From the NCBI GenBank assembly GCA_037176845.1, contig JAYKXP010000011.1:558001-622000 (forward strand): a stretch of 64,000 nt of DNA. The letters are read 5' to 3'. Every line of letters begins with the position of its first letter. Positions within the stretch are counted from its first letter, which is position 1. Of the stretch, positions 35,375 through 47,662 are shown one piece after another. The position numbers and the translations under genes are program-made. Origin of the DNA: Paramarasmius palmivorus. Lineage: Eukaryota; Basidiomycota; Agaricomycetes; Agaricales; Marasmiaceae. Under the pieces are notes generated by a model that did not search any database, was not told where the DNA came from, and worked only from the letters and a program-made list of their open reading frames with translations.

Positions 35375-36931
35375 ATGCCCGTCCCCATAGCCTACATCGA
35401 AATCGCCCAATCAGTACGACAGCCCAGGCGCCAGAGCAAAGCTACGATAGAGGAAATAAAGCACCAATACCCTGACTATACTGAACGAGCGCTGAGGACC
35501 CTACGAAGCATTGGCCATGATCTCGAGGCATACGATTGCGCACCAGAATTAGATCCAGTCAAGATCATAAACGAGACACTGAATCTGTTGGGTATGCTCT
35601 TTTTAATTCTTCACTTTGCATCGTTTGAAGCGAACCTTTCATAGGAGCGACGGAAGAGCATGTCGATTACGCAGCCCTGTTGGATAGCTCGCGTAAGAAA
35701 CTGATGATTGCTGCCAACAAGCTTTTGGATCTGGTTGAAGAAGGCATTTCCGCAGAGTGAGTGGGAGGCGTCGATTTGTGGTGTACGTCTTTGATTCATT
35801 GTTCGACGTAGCTGGGCCTGGTACTTGGAAGATTATATGATTCGACTTTGGGATGCCCCAAGTCCCTCTAATCCTGTTCGCACTATGCTATTAGAATTCT
35901 ATGTGAGTGTTACATAGTGACGTTCGCACCACTCAGGACTGACCTTTACTATGGCAGCTTCTGGAGCATCATACCTGTCAAAGTTTTGTATTTGTGAGAA
36001 GGGGAACCACAGAAGAAATGATAGGAAGCGCACTCAGGATTATTGGAATCGGTGAGGCGAAGAGATGGAATATGAAGAAAAAGGCCGTCATTTGTGTTTG
36101 TGACCCCCTAGCATCTCGACGTCTCCTTGGTATACTCAAGTCAGCATAGATTCCTGCAACCGAAGATGGAATGGAAGCCGCAAGGTTGCTGCAAAACAGC
36201 AATGAACCTATCAGGATCAACCTGTTCGGCATTCAGACCTTGGATCATGCGAGGGAATGTGCCATGACAGGAGCAGAGATGGTGACCATCCACATCGGTC
36301 TGGTGCGCTCGTTGCAAAATAACATTGATTAAAACTCACTTTTTCATTAGGATCGCGGAAAGTATCCTGCACCTTTCGAGCATCCTATGCTCCAGGTAGT
36401 AAGAGACACGCTGAGGTGTTTCCAGCTCAACGGATTTTCGACTCAGCTATCGGTATCTGGCCTCCCAACGGTACCTCTTTTTTTGACCTGGTTATCGCGT
36501 ACTGAATAGCTTCGCTGCAGAGAGAAGACGTCATTGCGATTGATGGATTCGTTCATTCGGCATTCCTTTCACCTGATGTAATCCAAATTGAAGACGCAGA
36601 ACCATCCTGTCAGTCGATTCGTGACCACATCGCCAACGGCCACTCAGGAATGGATGATGACCTCGAACTCCCAATGCACTCCGCCTTGTCCGCCACGGTC
36701 GACTTCTCGATATACGACGAAAAGATCGAGCATCTTCTCGAGAGGCTCTTCATCGCGGTGCAGAGCGAAGCGAGGAACAGGGACATCGAAAAGCACAAGC
36801 CTGAGACGGTTCCAGATCATCTAATGAGCCCGGTTTTGAACGATGTTGACATCCCACGAGCAGCGAAGCGAGGGGCCAGTGACTATGATGTTACTCGTGC
36901 CAGTAGCGGGAAGAGGAGCAGAAATGAATGA
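35375..36931 (+). CDS. Unknown nuclear-looking protein, paralog A
   Basis: Multi-exon gene. The start is probably ATG 35375 (MPVPIAYIEIAQSV); the frame is open upstream without an ATG. Recognisable blocks are RQSKATIEEIKHQYPDYTER, LRTLRSIGHDLEAYDC, a helical exon (KKLMIAANKLLDLVEEG), IRLWDAPSPSNPVRTMLLEF, EPIRINLFGIQTLDHARECA, MTGAEMVTIHIGL and a C-terminal tail ending GKRSRNE, a likely nuclear localisation signal. The same blocks recur in the same order in the next gene, so the two are tandem paralogs. I do not recognise a named domain. The FGI-x-T-x-A...GAEMVTIHIGL segment looks like beta-alpha-beta structure, but this is only impression. Confidence 0.68.
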
Positions 36932-38057
36932 GTCGGTATCCTTCTATGTACCAGCTTTTCGAATATTTTAATGTACTCCAACTTTTGTATTCCGTGTAGA
37001 ATCAACGTGAAATGGCCACTGCCTTGATAGTATTCTTTCGGTGGATCTGTAATAGAAATATTACCAAGTTCCCTGCCAATGTTGACAATTATTCAGGGGA
37101 GAAAGCGCTGCGGTAGTAATGACGAGACTCACTCAGCGATAAGACACCGGAAAAACTGATCCTTTGCTCTATCCCAAAGAATTCACCAGGTTTCCTCTCC
37201 ACCCCGCTATTTGCAAGCGTCACGATCCTGACAGCAGTGTTTCAATGTGTCGAGTCTGTTCTCTTGACGTCTGCTGACTGAGAATGGTAGAATGTCTGTA
37301 AATGGTCTGTTCTATACCGTCTTCGATACTGGTCGGGAAGGTGGTTGAAGAGCTAGTAGGACAGAAGTAAGGCTGCTCGGAACAAATCAACGATAGTCGT
37401 GTATAGCGTGAGATATCGGATGAGCGCTATATGTAGTTGAATAAGCGCCGGGCCCAGCGAATTTTCAAGAGTACACATATACAGTACTTATATGTCGATT
37501 TTTTGTAGCATGTACGCTCTGCTTGGAGTGAATATTTGGACGAATCTTACCGCTTGCTCATAGTCGAAGAAAAGGAGAAGCAAAATGGAAAATAGCTATA
37601 ATAGTGTAGTAAATCTCTCCGGCTGATCTCTTGGTGACGCCACTACATTGGGAGTCACGGTCCTCTAGAATATGTTCATGCCAGCACCGTATGAACGGCC
37701 GGCTATGGTACGTACTAGTAGAGGAAGAACGTTTTCTTACCTTGGGGACTAGCCCAACCAAGCTCCATGACAATCTCTATTCGTCAGGACATCTCAGAAT
37801 ATGATAATATCGCAACGTCTTGCACCTTCCTAGTTCATTCAGTCTTTAGCAAGGAGGCTCGAAGCTCGCTCGAAACAGCAAACTATTTTCTAGAATTATG
37901 TAGAGCGCGTGACACGACGAGGAAAATGACCAAAGGGAGCAAAATCTTGGTGGCCCACTGACTCATTTCGTCGAACAATGAAAACGCGTTATGTCACCAG
38001 TATACCAGCACCACAAGCTGTCTGCATGCCACAGTCACTCCCTTCTCACCAACCACC
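36932..38057. other. Intergenic between paralogs A and B
   Basis: 1.1 kb with no supported ORF. It should hold the paralog B promoter near its right end. Confidence 0.5.
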
Positions 38058-39786
38058 ATGATCCGTGAATCCTCAACAACCCTCATGCCACCCCCGCCTG
38101 TCCCTCCTTCTCATGGCGGCCCACCACCAGCCATAGTTGGCAAACTATCTCGACAAGTGTCGTCGATCTCTTCAGTTCGTGCCAGACCACGACCTGTAGC
38201 TAAATCGTCACGAGTTTGCCAACCGCGACCAGCAGCACCTCAGCCGAAAAAGAAACCAAAACCTGTCGTGAAGCAGCCGAGAACCCAGACGATAGAAGAG
38301 ATCCAGAAAATCTATAGGAGCAAGCCAGAGTATGTCAAGCGCTCCATAAACATCCTCCAAGCGCTGGGTCATATGTCGCATTTCGACAAAAGTATCCTCC
38401 GAGTCGCAGATACGGAAAGTAAACGCGTAGTCCCATCGGGGCTGAATAGTTTAGGTATGTCGAATTTTCTGGACACATCATAGAAGCAGCAGCAAATAGG
38501 GAATTCTAGAAGCCAAAGCAGGAGCGAACTATACAACCGAGGAGAGGTTGATGAAACTCGAAGAAATCATGACGACGATTGCTAATCAAGTCTTGGATAC
38601 AATCGCAGAGAAGCTACCTGAGAGGTGAGCAGAAAACCAAAGAGCCCCTTCGAGCCTCAACTGAGATAGCGCAGGTCAGCCTATAAACTAGAAGACGCTG
38701 TGAATCGCTCGGACCAAGTGGCATCAATACGTATGTCATTGTTGGAACACTTCGTGAGTCTTACCTAACGACATGTCTTCCTTGACACTAAGTAATGGCA
38801 AATAGATCGTCATGTCACCTGTGGATAGAAGATTTTTCTTCCTCAAGAATGGACCTGCAGAAGAAATGTTCAGCAGTGCCCAAAGAATATTCAAACTCGC
38901 TGTCGCTGCCGGACATGAGAGGAAGGATGTTGTTATCTGCGTTCGTACTCACTGTTCCACTGATCAATCATGATACTCAATCAACGCAGATCCCCGGAAA
39001 CCATAATGGAACCAAATTCCTCAGAATACCAGCGGCCAGGGACAATGTACCGTTCAAGATCAACGTATTCGGTATCAAGACGACGGAGAAGGCGATAGAT
39101 TTTGGTGTTGGAGGTGCTACAATGGTGACGATGCATCTTGGTCAGGTCAGTGTTCATGCTAAAGGGTATATTCATATCGTGCTCACCTAAACATCGTATC
39201 AGGTCTGCTGGAACGATCCTACCAAAGAGCACCCTATGATCGAGGTGGTCAAACAGACAGATGAGAAGTTTCGAAAATATGGAGCGAAGAAGAAGATCTC
39301 GTTGTTTGTATCTGGAGCTTCAACGGTGCGTAAACCTTCATGGCGTATCACCCAACGTCCAAGCTCAACGTAATCGATGAATAGCTCCAGGAAATTGATA
39401 CACTTCGCGAAAACATCGACGGACTCATTCGGGTCCCACATATTGAGCAACCACTCTTCACCTCGGCAATCACCTCACTCCGCCAACCAGCAGCAGCACC
39501 ACAAACATTTGCTGGCCCTGGCGAATTCGACTTTGGTGCATACGATCGGAATTTCGACAACCTTTCTGACAAACTCTACTCCATCCTGATGAATCAAGCA
39601 TGGCGTCGAGATCAGGCGAGGCAACGCAGTGCTCCACCGTCCGACGATGGCTTTGCGCGACAGCCAGGTGTGGTTGTGGCCAATCCCACCAATCCTGCGC
39701 GTACGTTGAAGCGGACGATGAGTAAACTTGACGTAACCGAGACGGTTACTCAATCTGGAACTGGAAAGAAAAGAAGAGTTGACTAG
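38058..39786 (+). CDS. Unknown nuclear-looking protein, paralog B
   Basis: ATG 38058 (ccaccATGat) begins a Pro/Arg/Lys-rich N-terminus (MPPPPVPPSHGG; PQPKKKPKPVVKQPR). It is followed by TIEEIQKIYRSKPEYVKRSI and NILQALGHM, matching paralog A. Later exons give KLEEIMTTIANQVLDTIAEK, NRSDQVASIRMSLLEHF, PFKINVFGIKTTEKAIDFGV, GGATMVTMHLGQV and ISLFVSGAST, then a long C-terminal exon ending TGKKRRVD, again a basic nuclear-type signal. Introns are short GT-AG. The function is unknown. The conserved core with divergent basic or proline tails suggests a chromatin or nucleic-acid role, but only by inference. Confidence 0.68.
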
Positions 39787-40057
39787 GAGTCTCGGGATCT
39801 GACAACAGACTAGTTCGGACTGTTTTACCACTTTTTTCATTCTGCACATGTGCTTGTATACCACGGACCTTTGTATATACCATCAATCCGCCAGTACCTA
39901 TACCTATACCAACTATCAACACGAATATATATCAAGCTATTTGGCACCAACCATGTTATTCCACGCGGTACGGGAGTATGTCTTGCCTCGCGTTAGCCAT
40001 GTACAGAAGCCTCCAAGGTTTGGGTGACATTATACCTTTGTGGTGTTCTGTTTGTTT

Positions 40058-41130
40058 CTAAAAATCGAAGCTTTTGTTGAGATCCTCGTGCAGTAGTTCT
40101 CGCATTCCAGGAGGTAGAAGTGGTTGGGATTCTTTTGTCATATATCCTTAGAGTGTATTGTGAGAGCTCGTCATAATGAGGGGCTGCCACAGACTCACGG
40201 AAAGGCATCTCGACGCTTTCCTGTGGAACGCATGAGCACAGATGGACGAATATTGTAACCAATCTCACTTTGGAGTTGAATCTGATTGTTGGGTAATCCT
40301 AGAAGTGCCAGTGAGCATCAGAAAACCTTTAGGTGTCGAGGTACCCACAATGTAGTCGATCTTGTCCAGAAGAACTAAGCTGGGTTAACGGTGTGTTGCA
40401 AAATGAACAAGGTAGAACGCACTTTTATCTTGAACAACGCGCTTCGTGACACCCAACGCTGTATCCGTAGTCATCTGCACTGGACCAAGGCGTCTTCCTG
40501 GGAAGCCCAATACACGTAGTTCCCCAGTCCTGTCTCTTGGCGGATCGTCGCCTGTACCCCCAGCTTGTTAGAATCGTTTGTTGGTTCAACGAGCTTGTCA
40601 TACCCAGAATGCCCTATTCACTAGCGTCATTGAGCGTTATCAAACCGGGAAAGCAAACCGACACTCACTCCAAATAAAAACCACTCAAATCGCCCATCCC
40701 CGTCCTCTGGCGACAGTTCCTTCTCTGCTTTTGGATCCAGCAAGCATACTTTTTCCAAGGAGCCCCCTAGCTCTTGTTTTATCAGATCCAAAACACTGGT
40801 CGTATAGCATTTCGCCTCAGCTTCGTCCTCTTTTGTTGAGCCGAATTTCGTCTCGAGGTTCTGTGCTGACGACTTTGAAAGGTTCGTGAAATAAACTTTA
40901 CTCCCAGATCCCGCTAACGTTCGCATGTGCTATTCAGATATTGATTAACGAGGGCGGTGAGCTCGAGCGAAAGGACATACGGCATATTCGAGATTGACCC
41001 ATGGCGGAACTGTTTTGGAGATGTCATCGTCGTCTTCCATATGTTCTGCCTCCTAAGATGTTGAGCGGGCATTGCATTGGGTTAGATGGTGCGTGTACCG
41101 ACCTATCACATAGGTAAACCCTCTCAACAT
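40058..41130 (-). CDS. SFM1: SFM1-like SPOUT protein arginine methyltransferase
   Basis: In yeast, Sfm1 methylates an arginine of ribosomal protein Rps3. The first exon from ATG 41130 joins, across an intron that completes a glutamate codon, to give FTYVIEHMEDDDD, then WVNLEYAHM. This is the hallmark N-terminus (Y-V-I-E-H-M-E...W..LEY). Next come VYFTNLSKSS, VCLLDPKAEKELSPEDGDGR and FEWFLFGGILGDDPPRDRT, the cofactor-binding knot region, then LGFPGRRLGPVQMTTDTAL, ending VEMPFRYMTKE and a short tail to 40058. The knot motifs LDPKAEKELSPED and LGPVQMTTDTA fit this family. The assignment is strong; the target protein is inferred from yeast. Confidence 0.87.
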
Positions 41131-41372
41131 GATTAAGATCGAGGCCAACTGAAGTTGCGCGATGAGGACTGGAGGAAAAAAATTTAGATAGATACGATAG
41201 ATCAGACGCGGTCGCAAATTGCATTACTGGGTACGAACTACCCACCCATTCTACAGGAATACCCCAAGTTACGTATAACATATAGTGGAAAGAGAGAAAC
41301 TAATCGATACATATGAAAATAAGATACAGTGAATCGTCAAAGTCGTCAGGAGTGAACTGTAGACAACAATCG

Positions 41373-42595
41373 TTATGCCTTGGCCAATGCTGCCTCGAGC
41401 CCGACAGCTCTGAGTAGAACCTGCCTACATGTCTCCAGCTCGGCCCATAAACCTTGCTCCAAGTACCCAATAAACAACAGATTATCCCGCAGTGCATCCA
41501 ATGCAGTGGCTACATGGACTAATAGATCATCTTCGGTACGAAGCCGAGCAGCAGCGACGATATCTTTTGCGATTGAATCGACGTCCGGCAGTGGAAGTAC
41601 CGAGGTATTGAAATGAGATGAGGTAGGGGAGGTGGGAATGAAAGTCGTTTCGGTCCGACCAGATGCCAAAAACGGCCACAGAAGGCGTTTGGAGACGGTT
41701 TTGATGCTCGTGGCGTCAGATCCGGACTGGGAGGCGAATGAACCCTTCCTTTCCCTGATCGATACAGGAAGCGGAAACCTCGGGGTACACAGCGGATGCA
41801 TAAGATCCCTAATGAATTCCGGTACAACCTTCCGAAATAGTTCGGCTTGGTTCTTGGTATGGAGGTACACCACCATTTCGGGGAATGTGATGAGGTGCGG
41901 GACGTGCACGCCGACCTTCGGAAGCTCTTTATGCAGCCTTCGTGGGAGAAGACTACCAGAGGCAAGGTTTGGCGCATTGAGAGTGAAAAGAAGATCGTTT
42001 ATGGGTTGATCGATGATGGTGGGATATCCCGTGGAGTGGGCCATTGCATTAGACCCATCTTGGACGAGTACTAGGATGTGTGTCACACCCAAGGGCCGAG
42101 GGGAGATGAGGACATCACGGGTGCTGAGGTTAACTCCACCCCAAGAGAGTGTGTCTTGATTTCCTAAGTCCGTGATTGCTAAGAGGGGCTGAAGCATGTC
42201 ACACGAAGCACGTCGAACGATTTGCAATGTCCTAGAGCCGTCGCCATCGTGTTCGCCTTTGGAATTGATAGACCGTAGGAATGTGGAAGTTCTATCTGGT
42301 TTATTGCGCAGCTTTCGTACATCCTGGCGACACGCGTGCATATAGAGCCAGCCGCTGCATAGTTCAAACATTATAAGCACACACTAAGACAAGTAGAAAT
42401 TACTACTTACATCGCAGACGGCGCGTCACGCAACTTTAACATCTCCCTCAGTTCTTCGATAGACTTCTCACTCATGATAAGGTCTTCGCGATCAGGAGCA
42501 ATATCAACCAGCATTCTTCTGTCTATGGCATTTTCTTCCGTGAACGAATTTCGAGGTTTCGTGAAAGAGAGGAAACGGAGGTCGCTGTCCGGCAT
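41373..42595 (-). CDS. Clp1-like (clampless) protein
   Basis: A long C-terminal exon (41373-~42350) contains LQPLLAITDLGNQDTLSWGG, RPLGVTHILVLVQDGSNAMA, YPTIIDQPINDLLFTLNAPN, HVPHLITFPEMVVYLHTKNQ, AELFRKVVPEFIRDLMH and a helical end. A short first exon starts MPDSDLRFLSFTKPRNSF at ATG 42595; ATG 42667 could start an alternative form. The blocks look like basidiomycete Clp1 proteins, which in Coprinopsis and Ustilago are needed for clamp formation or dikaryon growth downstream of the mating-type factors. I identify it from memory of the family, so confidence is moderate. About 240 bp separate it from SFM1 on the same strand. Confidence 0.55.
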
Positions 42596-43187
42596 GATAG
42601 GTGCTGTTTGAGGAAATAGGTAATAAGACTCAAAAGAAGGAAATAATTGATAGAGATACCTGTTCATTTATCAGTTTTTATATGTTCATGGCCCAAGCAC
42701 CTTCAGTCGTGGCCTGATTATCCCACAATGAACTCGACACGGGTTTGTGGCATTACAGCTAGGGTTGTTCTCGAAGGTTCTGTAGGAAGTGATTAGCTCT
42801 TCTAAAAGGTTGAATGTCTGGCTAGAGAAATACCTTTCGCAGATGCCTTTTGGGTAGTTTGGTGCATTGACCAAATGGTTTGGGTGTAAGGTTGCGGTTC
42901 CCACGGTATAAAGTCTACAAATCGGAAATATACTATAGCTGCAATACGGTACGTTACAAAGGCGACATATACAATGAGGACAGTATTATACTTGTACAGA
43001 AAGCGAATAAATATGCCGATAAATGTTAAGGTACAGTCGAGCAAGCAAATGGAGTATACAAGGCTGTTAGGCAGTCACCAAGAGAACCCATCCGGGAAGA
43101 CCGACGAAAAGTCGAATCCAGGGGGAACTCCGGATGCTGTTATATCCTGGATCTGATACTCTCCAAGCAGAGAGTCGAAAGACCAGT
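42596..43187. other. Intergenic Clp1-like / transcription factor
   Basis: Promoter of the Clp1-like gene and 3' region of the transcription factor. No gene seen. Confidence 0.5.
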
Positions 43188-46100
43188 CTAACCAAAGATA
43201 TTAGCACTCCGTCCGACCAGAAATCGAATACACGCACTTTGATCATATTCTGGAGCATGACTCTGTGCTATTTGCATTGGTACCCCATCAATGTTCTGCA
43301 GCTGGGGGCTACCGTCTGAAACATAGCCCTTGATCAGAGGCCAGGCGCAGGATGAAAGAAATTTGCTCACTCTTTCCAGTTCTAACACCGTCTTTTGGCC
43401 TCACGCCGGTTAACTTTTTCAAGAGGCCCATATCAGGTAAAGATATGAATCTGTGTGACTTGTCCGAAGTGATGTCGAAGTCGACTTTTGCCCACCCCCG
43501 CCCACTAGCACGCTGCTCCAGAACCTGGCGACACCCGGAGTAAGAGAAAGCTTCCACCGAAAACGACAATGCTACACTCACACTAATGATATACGCCAAG
43601 CCACTCCAATAGCCTTCCATCTTCTTCAGCGCCTTTAGAACAGCAGACAGATTCTGCTTCACTAGTCCGCTGATGAATGCGGATTGCATCTGCAAACCTT
43701 TTCCATTCGCAGCGCCGCTCGTGTTCACCCCGGTACCAAGATTCCTAGCGCCAAAACCCAAGAATTCCTCCTCTTTCGCGTCGTGAATGAATGCCACACC
43801 CGCAATGAAGAGACATTGATTAATGAATGGCGAAGCACAGTACGATCGTGCATCGAACAAGTCCGCAAAAACGAGGCAGTCGGCGATTTGCCTTGACGAC
43901 GCTAGGGAAAGCTTGATCGAGCGCTTCAACCCCGAGGTATGAGGTGTCCTCAATCCACTGGGGTGATCACGACCAAGGTTGGGATGATGTATCAGCGCCA
44001 GAACGGCGTTGGCCCATAGGTGAAGGAAGAGGAATGTGCCCTAAGCAATATAATTAGTATTGACGACTTGATACGGATAAGATACACCTACCCCTTGCTT
44101 TCTGGCAGCTTGGGCTCTAAAGTTTTCCACTGACCACGTCAGCTGCTCTGGCAGTCCAGCAACGAACTCCACTAGCCGGTTATGCAAGGAATGCAAATTC
44201 TCTGGATTGACTTTTTCTTCGGTTACCAATGTTTTAGGTGCACTGTTATTGTTCTAGTGACTGGATGGTAAGCACGCGCAAATGGGAAGACAACTCAAGC
44301 CTTATACCATGCAGTTGGCAATCTGTCCAGCGAGGGCGAACAATCTCACAATCCTTACGAAAGGCGACAGAACGGGAGGGTGACCAGGAGACATAGGTGC
44401 CATTGCCGCGTCCATGTCGCTCTCTGTTGGTGGAGGGACCTCTATTGAATCTGCTGGAATCGTCACACCCCTCCCAGTGCCAAACGCTAGGATACGATCC
44501 TGTTCACCGGTGAGCAGAATAGTAAAGGAAGAAAACATCGTGAACTCACCATGATAAATAAACACCAAAATAGGAGTTTACCGCAACAGACATCATCTGT
44601 TTGTGTCGAAGGGGTTTCGACAAACTAACACAATGTATCAGGTCTTGCACATATTGTGTATCAAAGGATGGAACGAACCTTGTGCAAGCCCAAGTCTAGA
44701 GCCATGCGTATCGCGAGCCCGGAGAAGTTCTGCAGTGATGTGGAATTAGTCGACACATATCAACCCGAAGTGCGAGACGGAGACACGCACCCAAAGGCCG
44801 CTTTCCGAATTCTACTAGAATCGTCAACAAAAACGTCCCTGGAAAAACGATGTCGCACTAACCTCGCCAAACTCAGCCCACGATAATAACAGGAGACCAG
44901 CTACGACATCCGTCGAAGGTAGCCTCAAGAGTGGCAAAGCGAGTCTCCACGCTGCACCGATGTAGTGCGAAGGCCTCCATGACGAATGAGGAATAAAACT
45001 AGAAGAATTTCTGATCAACACAATCGCGTCGTTATGACGAATCGAACCCACCGAACACTCAGGGCACACATTGCATATCCGAGAAAAACCGACATGGTAT
45101 CGGCTCTGATTCGCTCCTCGACCTGTTGCCGGTTTAGGAACGGGAAATGCTCCCCAAAATGTTCGAAAAAAGTGTCGAGTAGTTGATCATCTAGAGGCGG
45201 AGGAGTTACGTTGGGAATTTCCTCGATATCGTCAGGATTATCGTCAATGCCACTCTCGTGGTCAGTCGCAGGGGTGGGGAGCTGACCGACATAGTCGGGG
45301 GACCCATGATTTTTTGGCGATTTTTGGCGGAGCTTGAGATGAATGACGATCCGATTGAAGCCTGGATGTATGGCCGTGCATCCGGACTAGATCATGAGGG
45401 GTTGTCAGTCATTTAGACAGGACACAAGATAATGATAAACTGCGCACCAGTCGGTACTATACGATCACATGGGAGGATGAAAGAAGAAACAATAATTCCA
45501 GTCAGTGATGGCGATCATGGAGGTCAGAAGGACACCTACGTAGTTCACTTTGAGGTCTTGGCTCTCGCCTGGGTTGCCTTCCAGAAAGGCGACTTGCTTG
45601 CTGAGTGATTCCACTACCTCGCCGGGATCGTCTTGTTTCGGCGGTGATACGCCTTGTGTATGATTTTGAACATTCGGATTTACGCGGCTATCCGGACCCA
45701 ACTCAGCGTGGGTAGAAAGAGCATTGTCATCATGAACCAAGCGAGTCGAGTAGGGTGTCAAACCAGAGATATTTGATGTCTGATGGTTTGCGGTGTGGTG
45801 AATTACTGAATGATGTGGGTAAGGAAGACCTGGGGCGAGAACAGGCATGGATACGGGTTGCGGTTGCTGAGGTAATACTGGAGGGTGTGACACGAGGGGC
45901 TGAGGAGGTTGGAGGTGCATGGGGGTTTGAGAAGGTAAAGAATATCGACTCTCAGAGCTCCGGTACGTTTCTTCCAGCGTTGGTACAGCATGCATGTAAT
46001 GAGCCTGACTATAAAGCTGTCCGTTCGATGTTGTCGGTGACGGGGTATGTTCTTCGGGCAGACGAAGACTATTCGAGCTTGAACGTTCCTGTAAATGACG

Positions 46101-46666
46101 ATTAAACCTGACTCTTTTCACCCAAGGATAAGGAAGGAATAACTCACGCTTTCTAGGCTTGGCCTCCTACGCTTTCGCTGAGACGACGAGTCCGCAGCTG
46201 CAACCTGAAGCAAGGGCACGTCGTATTTGATGCCTCGCCCATAATATTCGCGCCCTTCTGCCCTAGCCTTTTCCTTTTCAGCCTCTTCCATCTCTTTCCT
46301 CGTCCTTTTTCTCCTTCTTCCGTTTGGACGAATGCATTCGGCGTTAGACTTTGCGCAAGCCGTGCACGCTGGCTGGGCATCGTCGCATTTTGCCTTTTTG
46401 CCTCGACATCTAAAGCACGCAAGAAACCGCGTCGAAGCTGGGTTGACTTGATAAGACTGTCCGGGGACATATCGATGTTGCTGATGCTGCAAAGAACCTT
46501 GATTACCGATTGGGGCCGGCAGATAAGATGACGGGCCACCAGCCGTTGCATGAACCGATAGAGTAGTGTCGAGAGTAGCATGACTGAGGCTGCTCGACGA
46601 GCCTGTCGTCGCCGATGTCGATGTCAAGGTCCCAGATGCTGCCGTAACTGCAGCCGTTTGATGCAT
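43188..46666 (-). CDS. Zn2Cys6 fungal-specific transcription factor
   Basis: ATG 46666 (MHQTAAVTAASG) is followed by a Ser/Thr-rich stretch. The binuclear zinc cluster reads ACFRCRGKKAKCDD, then ACTACAKSNAEC, with a basic linker NGRRRKRTRKEMEE. A Gln/Pro-rich region (~45660-46060) and a coiled-coil start (VVESLSKQVAFLEG) follow. The middle homology region contains DQLLDTFFEHFGEHFPFLNR, LPEQLTWSVENFRAQAARKQ, IADCLVFADLFDARSYCASP and KALKKMEGYWSGLAYI. I end it at 43188 via a ~58-nt intron near 43340-43400 that joins RPKDG to YVSDGSPQL; without that intron the frame stops at 43309. No direct evidence for target genes. Confidence 0.83.
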
Positions 46667-47662
46667 TGACAAACAGATAATTAGGTCGGGGCTAACGTGG
46701 GTTAGAGGAAAATCCGTTTCCTAAACTGGTATTACGACCAGTTTTGGGGTGATTCTCGTGCTCTTGGGGTTCGGGGGGACTTGGGGACGAAACCTGGTGG
46801 TGGTCCAGGTCGAAGGAACTTATACCAACCTGATTTTCACCTCCGAAAACTGTGGGGAATCTTACGGGAGGAATTTCAAAAAAAAAGTGAGGCATTGTCA
46901 GCTGACTAGTTATTGACTATTTCAATTTTCCGCTTTTCGGTAGTACCCTTCGGATTCCCTGGTTATGTTGGTGTCGGTCCCTACTTTCTCAAGGGGGTGA
47001 ACACGCTAGAAGATAGACATCGATTATCCTAACTCTCCCGATGCAGCTCTTCATAAAGTTCAACAAGTATAGAAATCATTGGAGCGGCACCGGAGCCTTA
47101 ATAAAACGCCACCAACGTCGATATGTGGTGCAGTGAAAATCTTTTCCAAAACCGAGCCCTCTGCGAAAGGAAATATTTCGTCATTAAATCCCATAGATAC
47201 TTGAATTGACGTATTCGAGAATCGACCAGTTCCCAGTAGCGACAGAACATTGACATCACGACGCCTACGCTTTATTTGATGTCCCGGTGCCCAAGGATAT
47301 CTCTCTCCCCATGGACTTGTAAACGCAAATTGCGCATCCGATCTTCGCCTGGTGGGTTAGGAAATCCTGCCTTGCAATAATGATGAAAAGTGTGATAGTG
47401 GAATACACTAGACCAACTCCCGAACAGGTCGTCCACATTTGCACTAGAGTGAATTGTGTGTGAAATTTGTTGGATAAGAGAAAACCTTCGGGTATCCCGT
47501 AGAACACCATGAAATTGAGTGTAATTGAGTGCGATCGACCGCAGCTCGTGGCAAGGGGAGAGGCGTCCGCAACCATGCTATCAGATGACGGCTGTGTGCA
47601 GAACCGTATCAGGATAAAGGGTAACACGGTACATACCACAATGTCCGCCACTGAAAAGGGAA
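46667..47662. other. Intergenic upstream of transcription factor
   Basis: Transcription factor promoter region. A 133-codon minus-strand ORF at 47265-47666 is hydrophobic but shows no family motif or splice partners, so I leave it uncalled. Confidence 0.45.
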
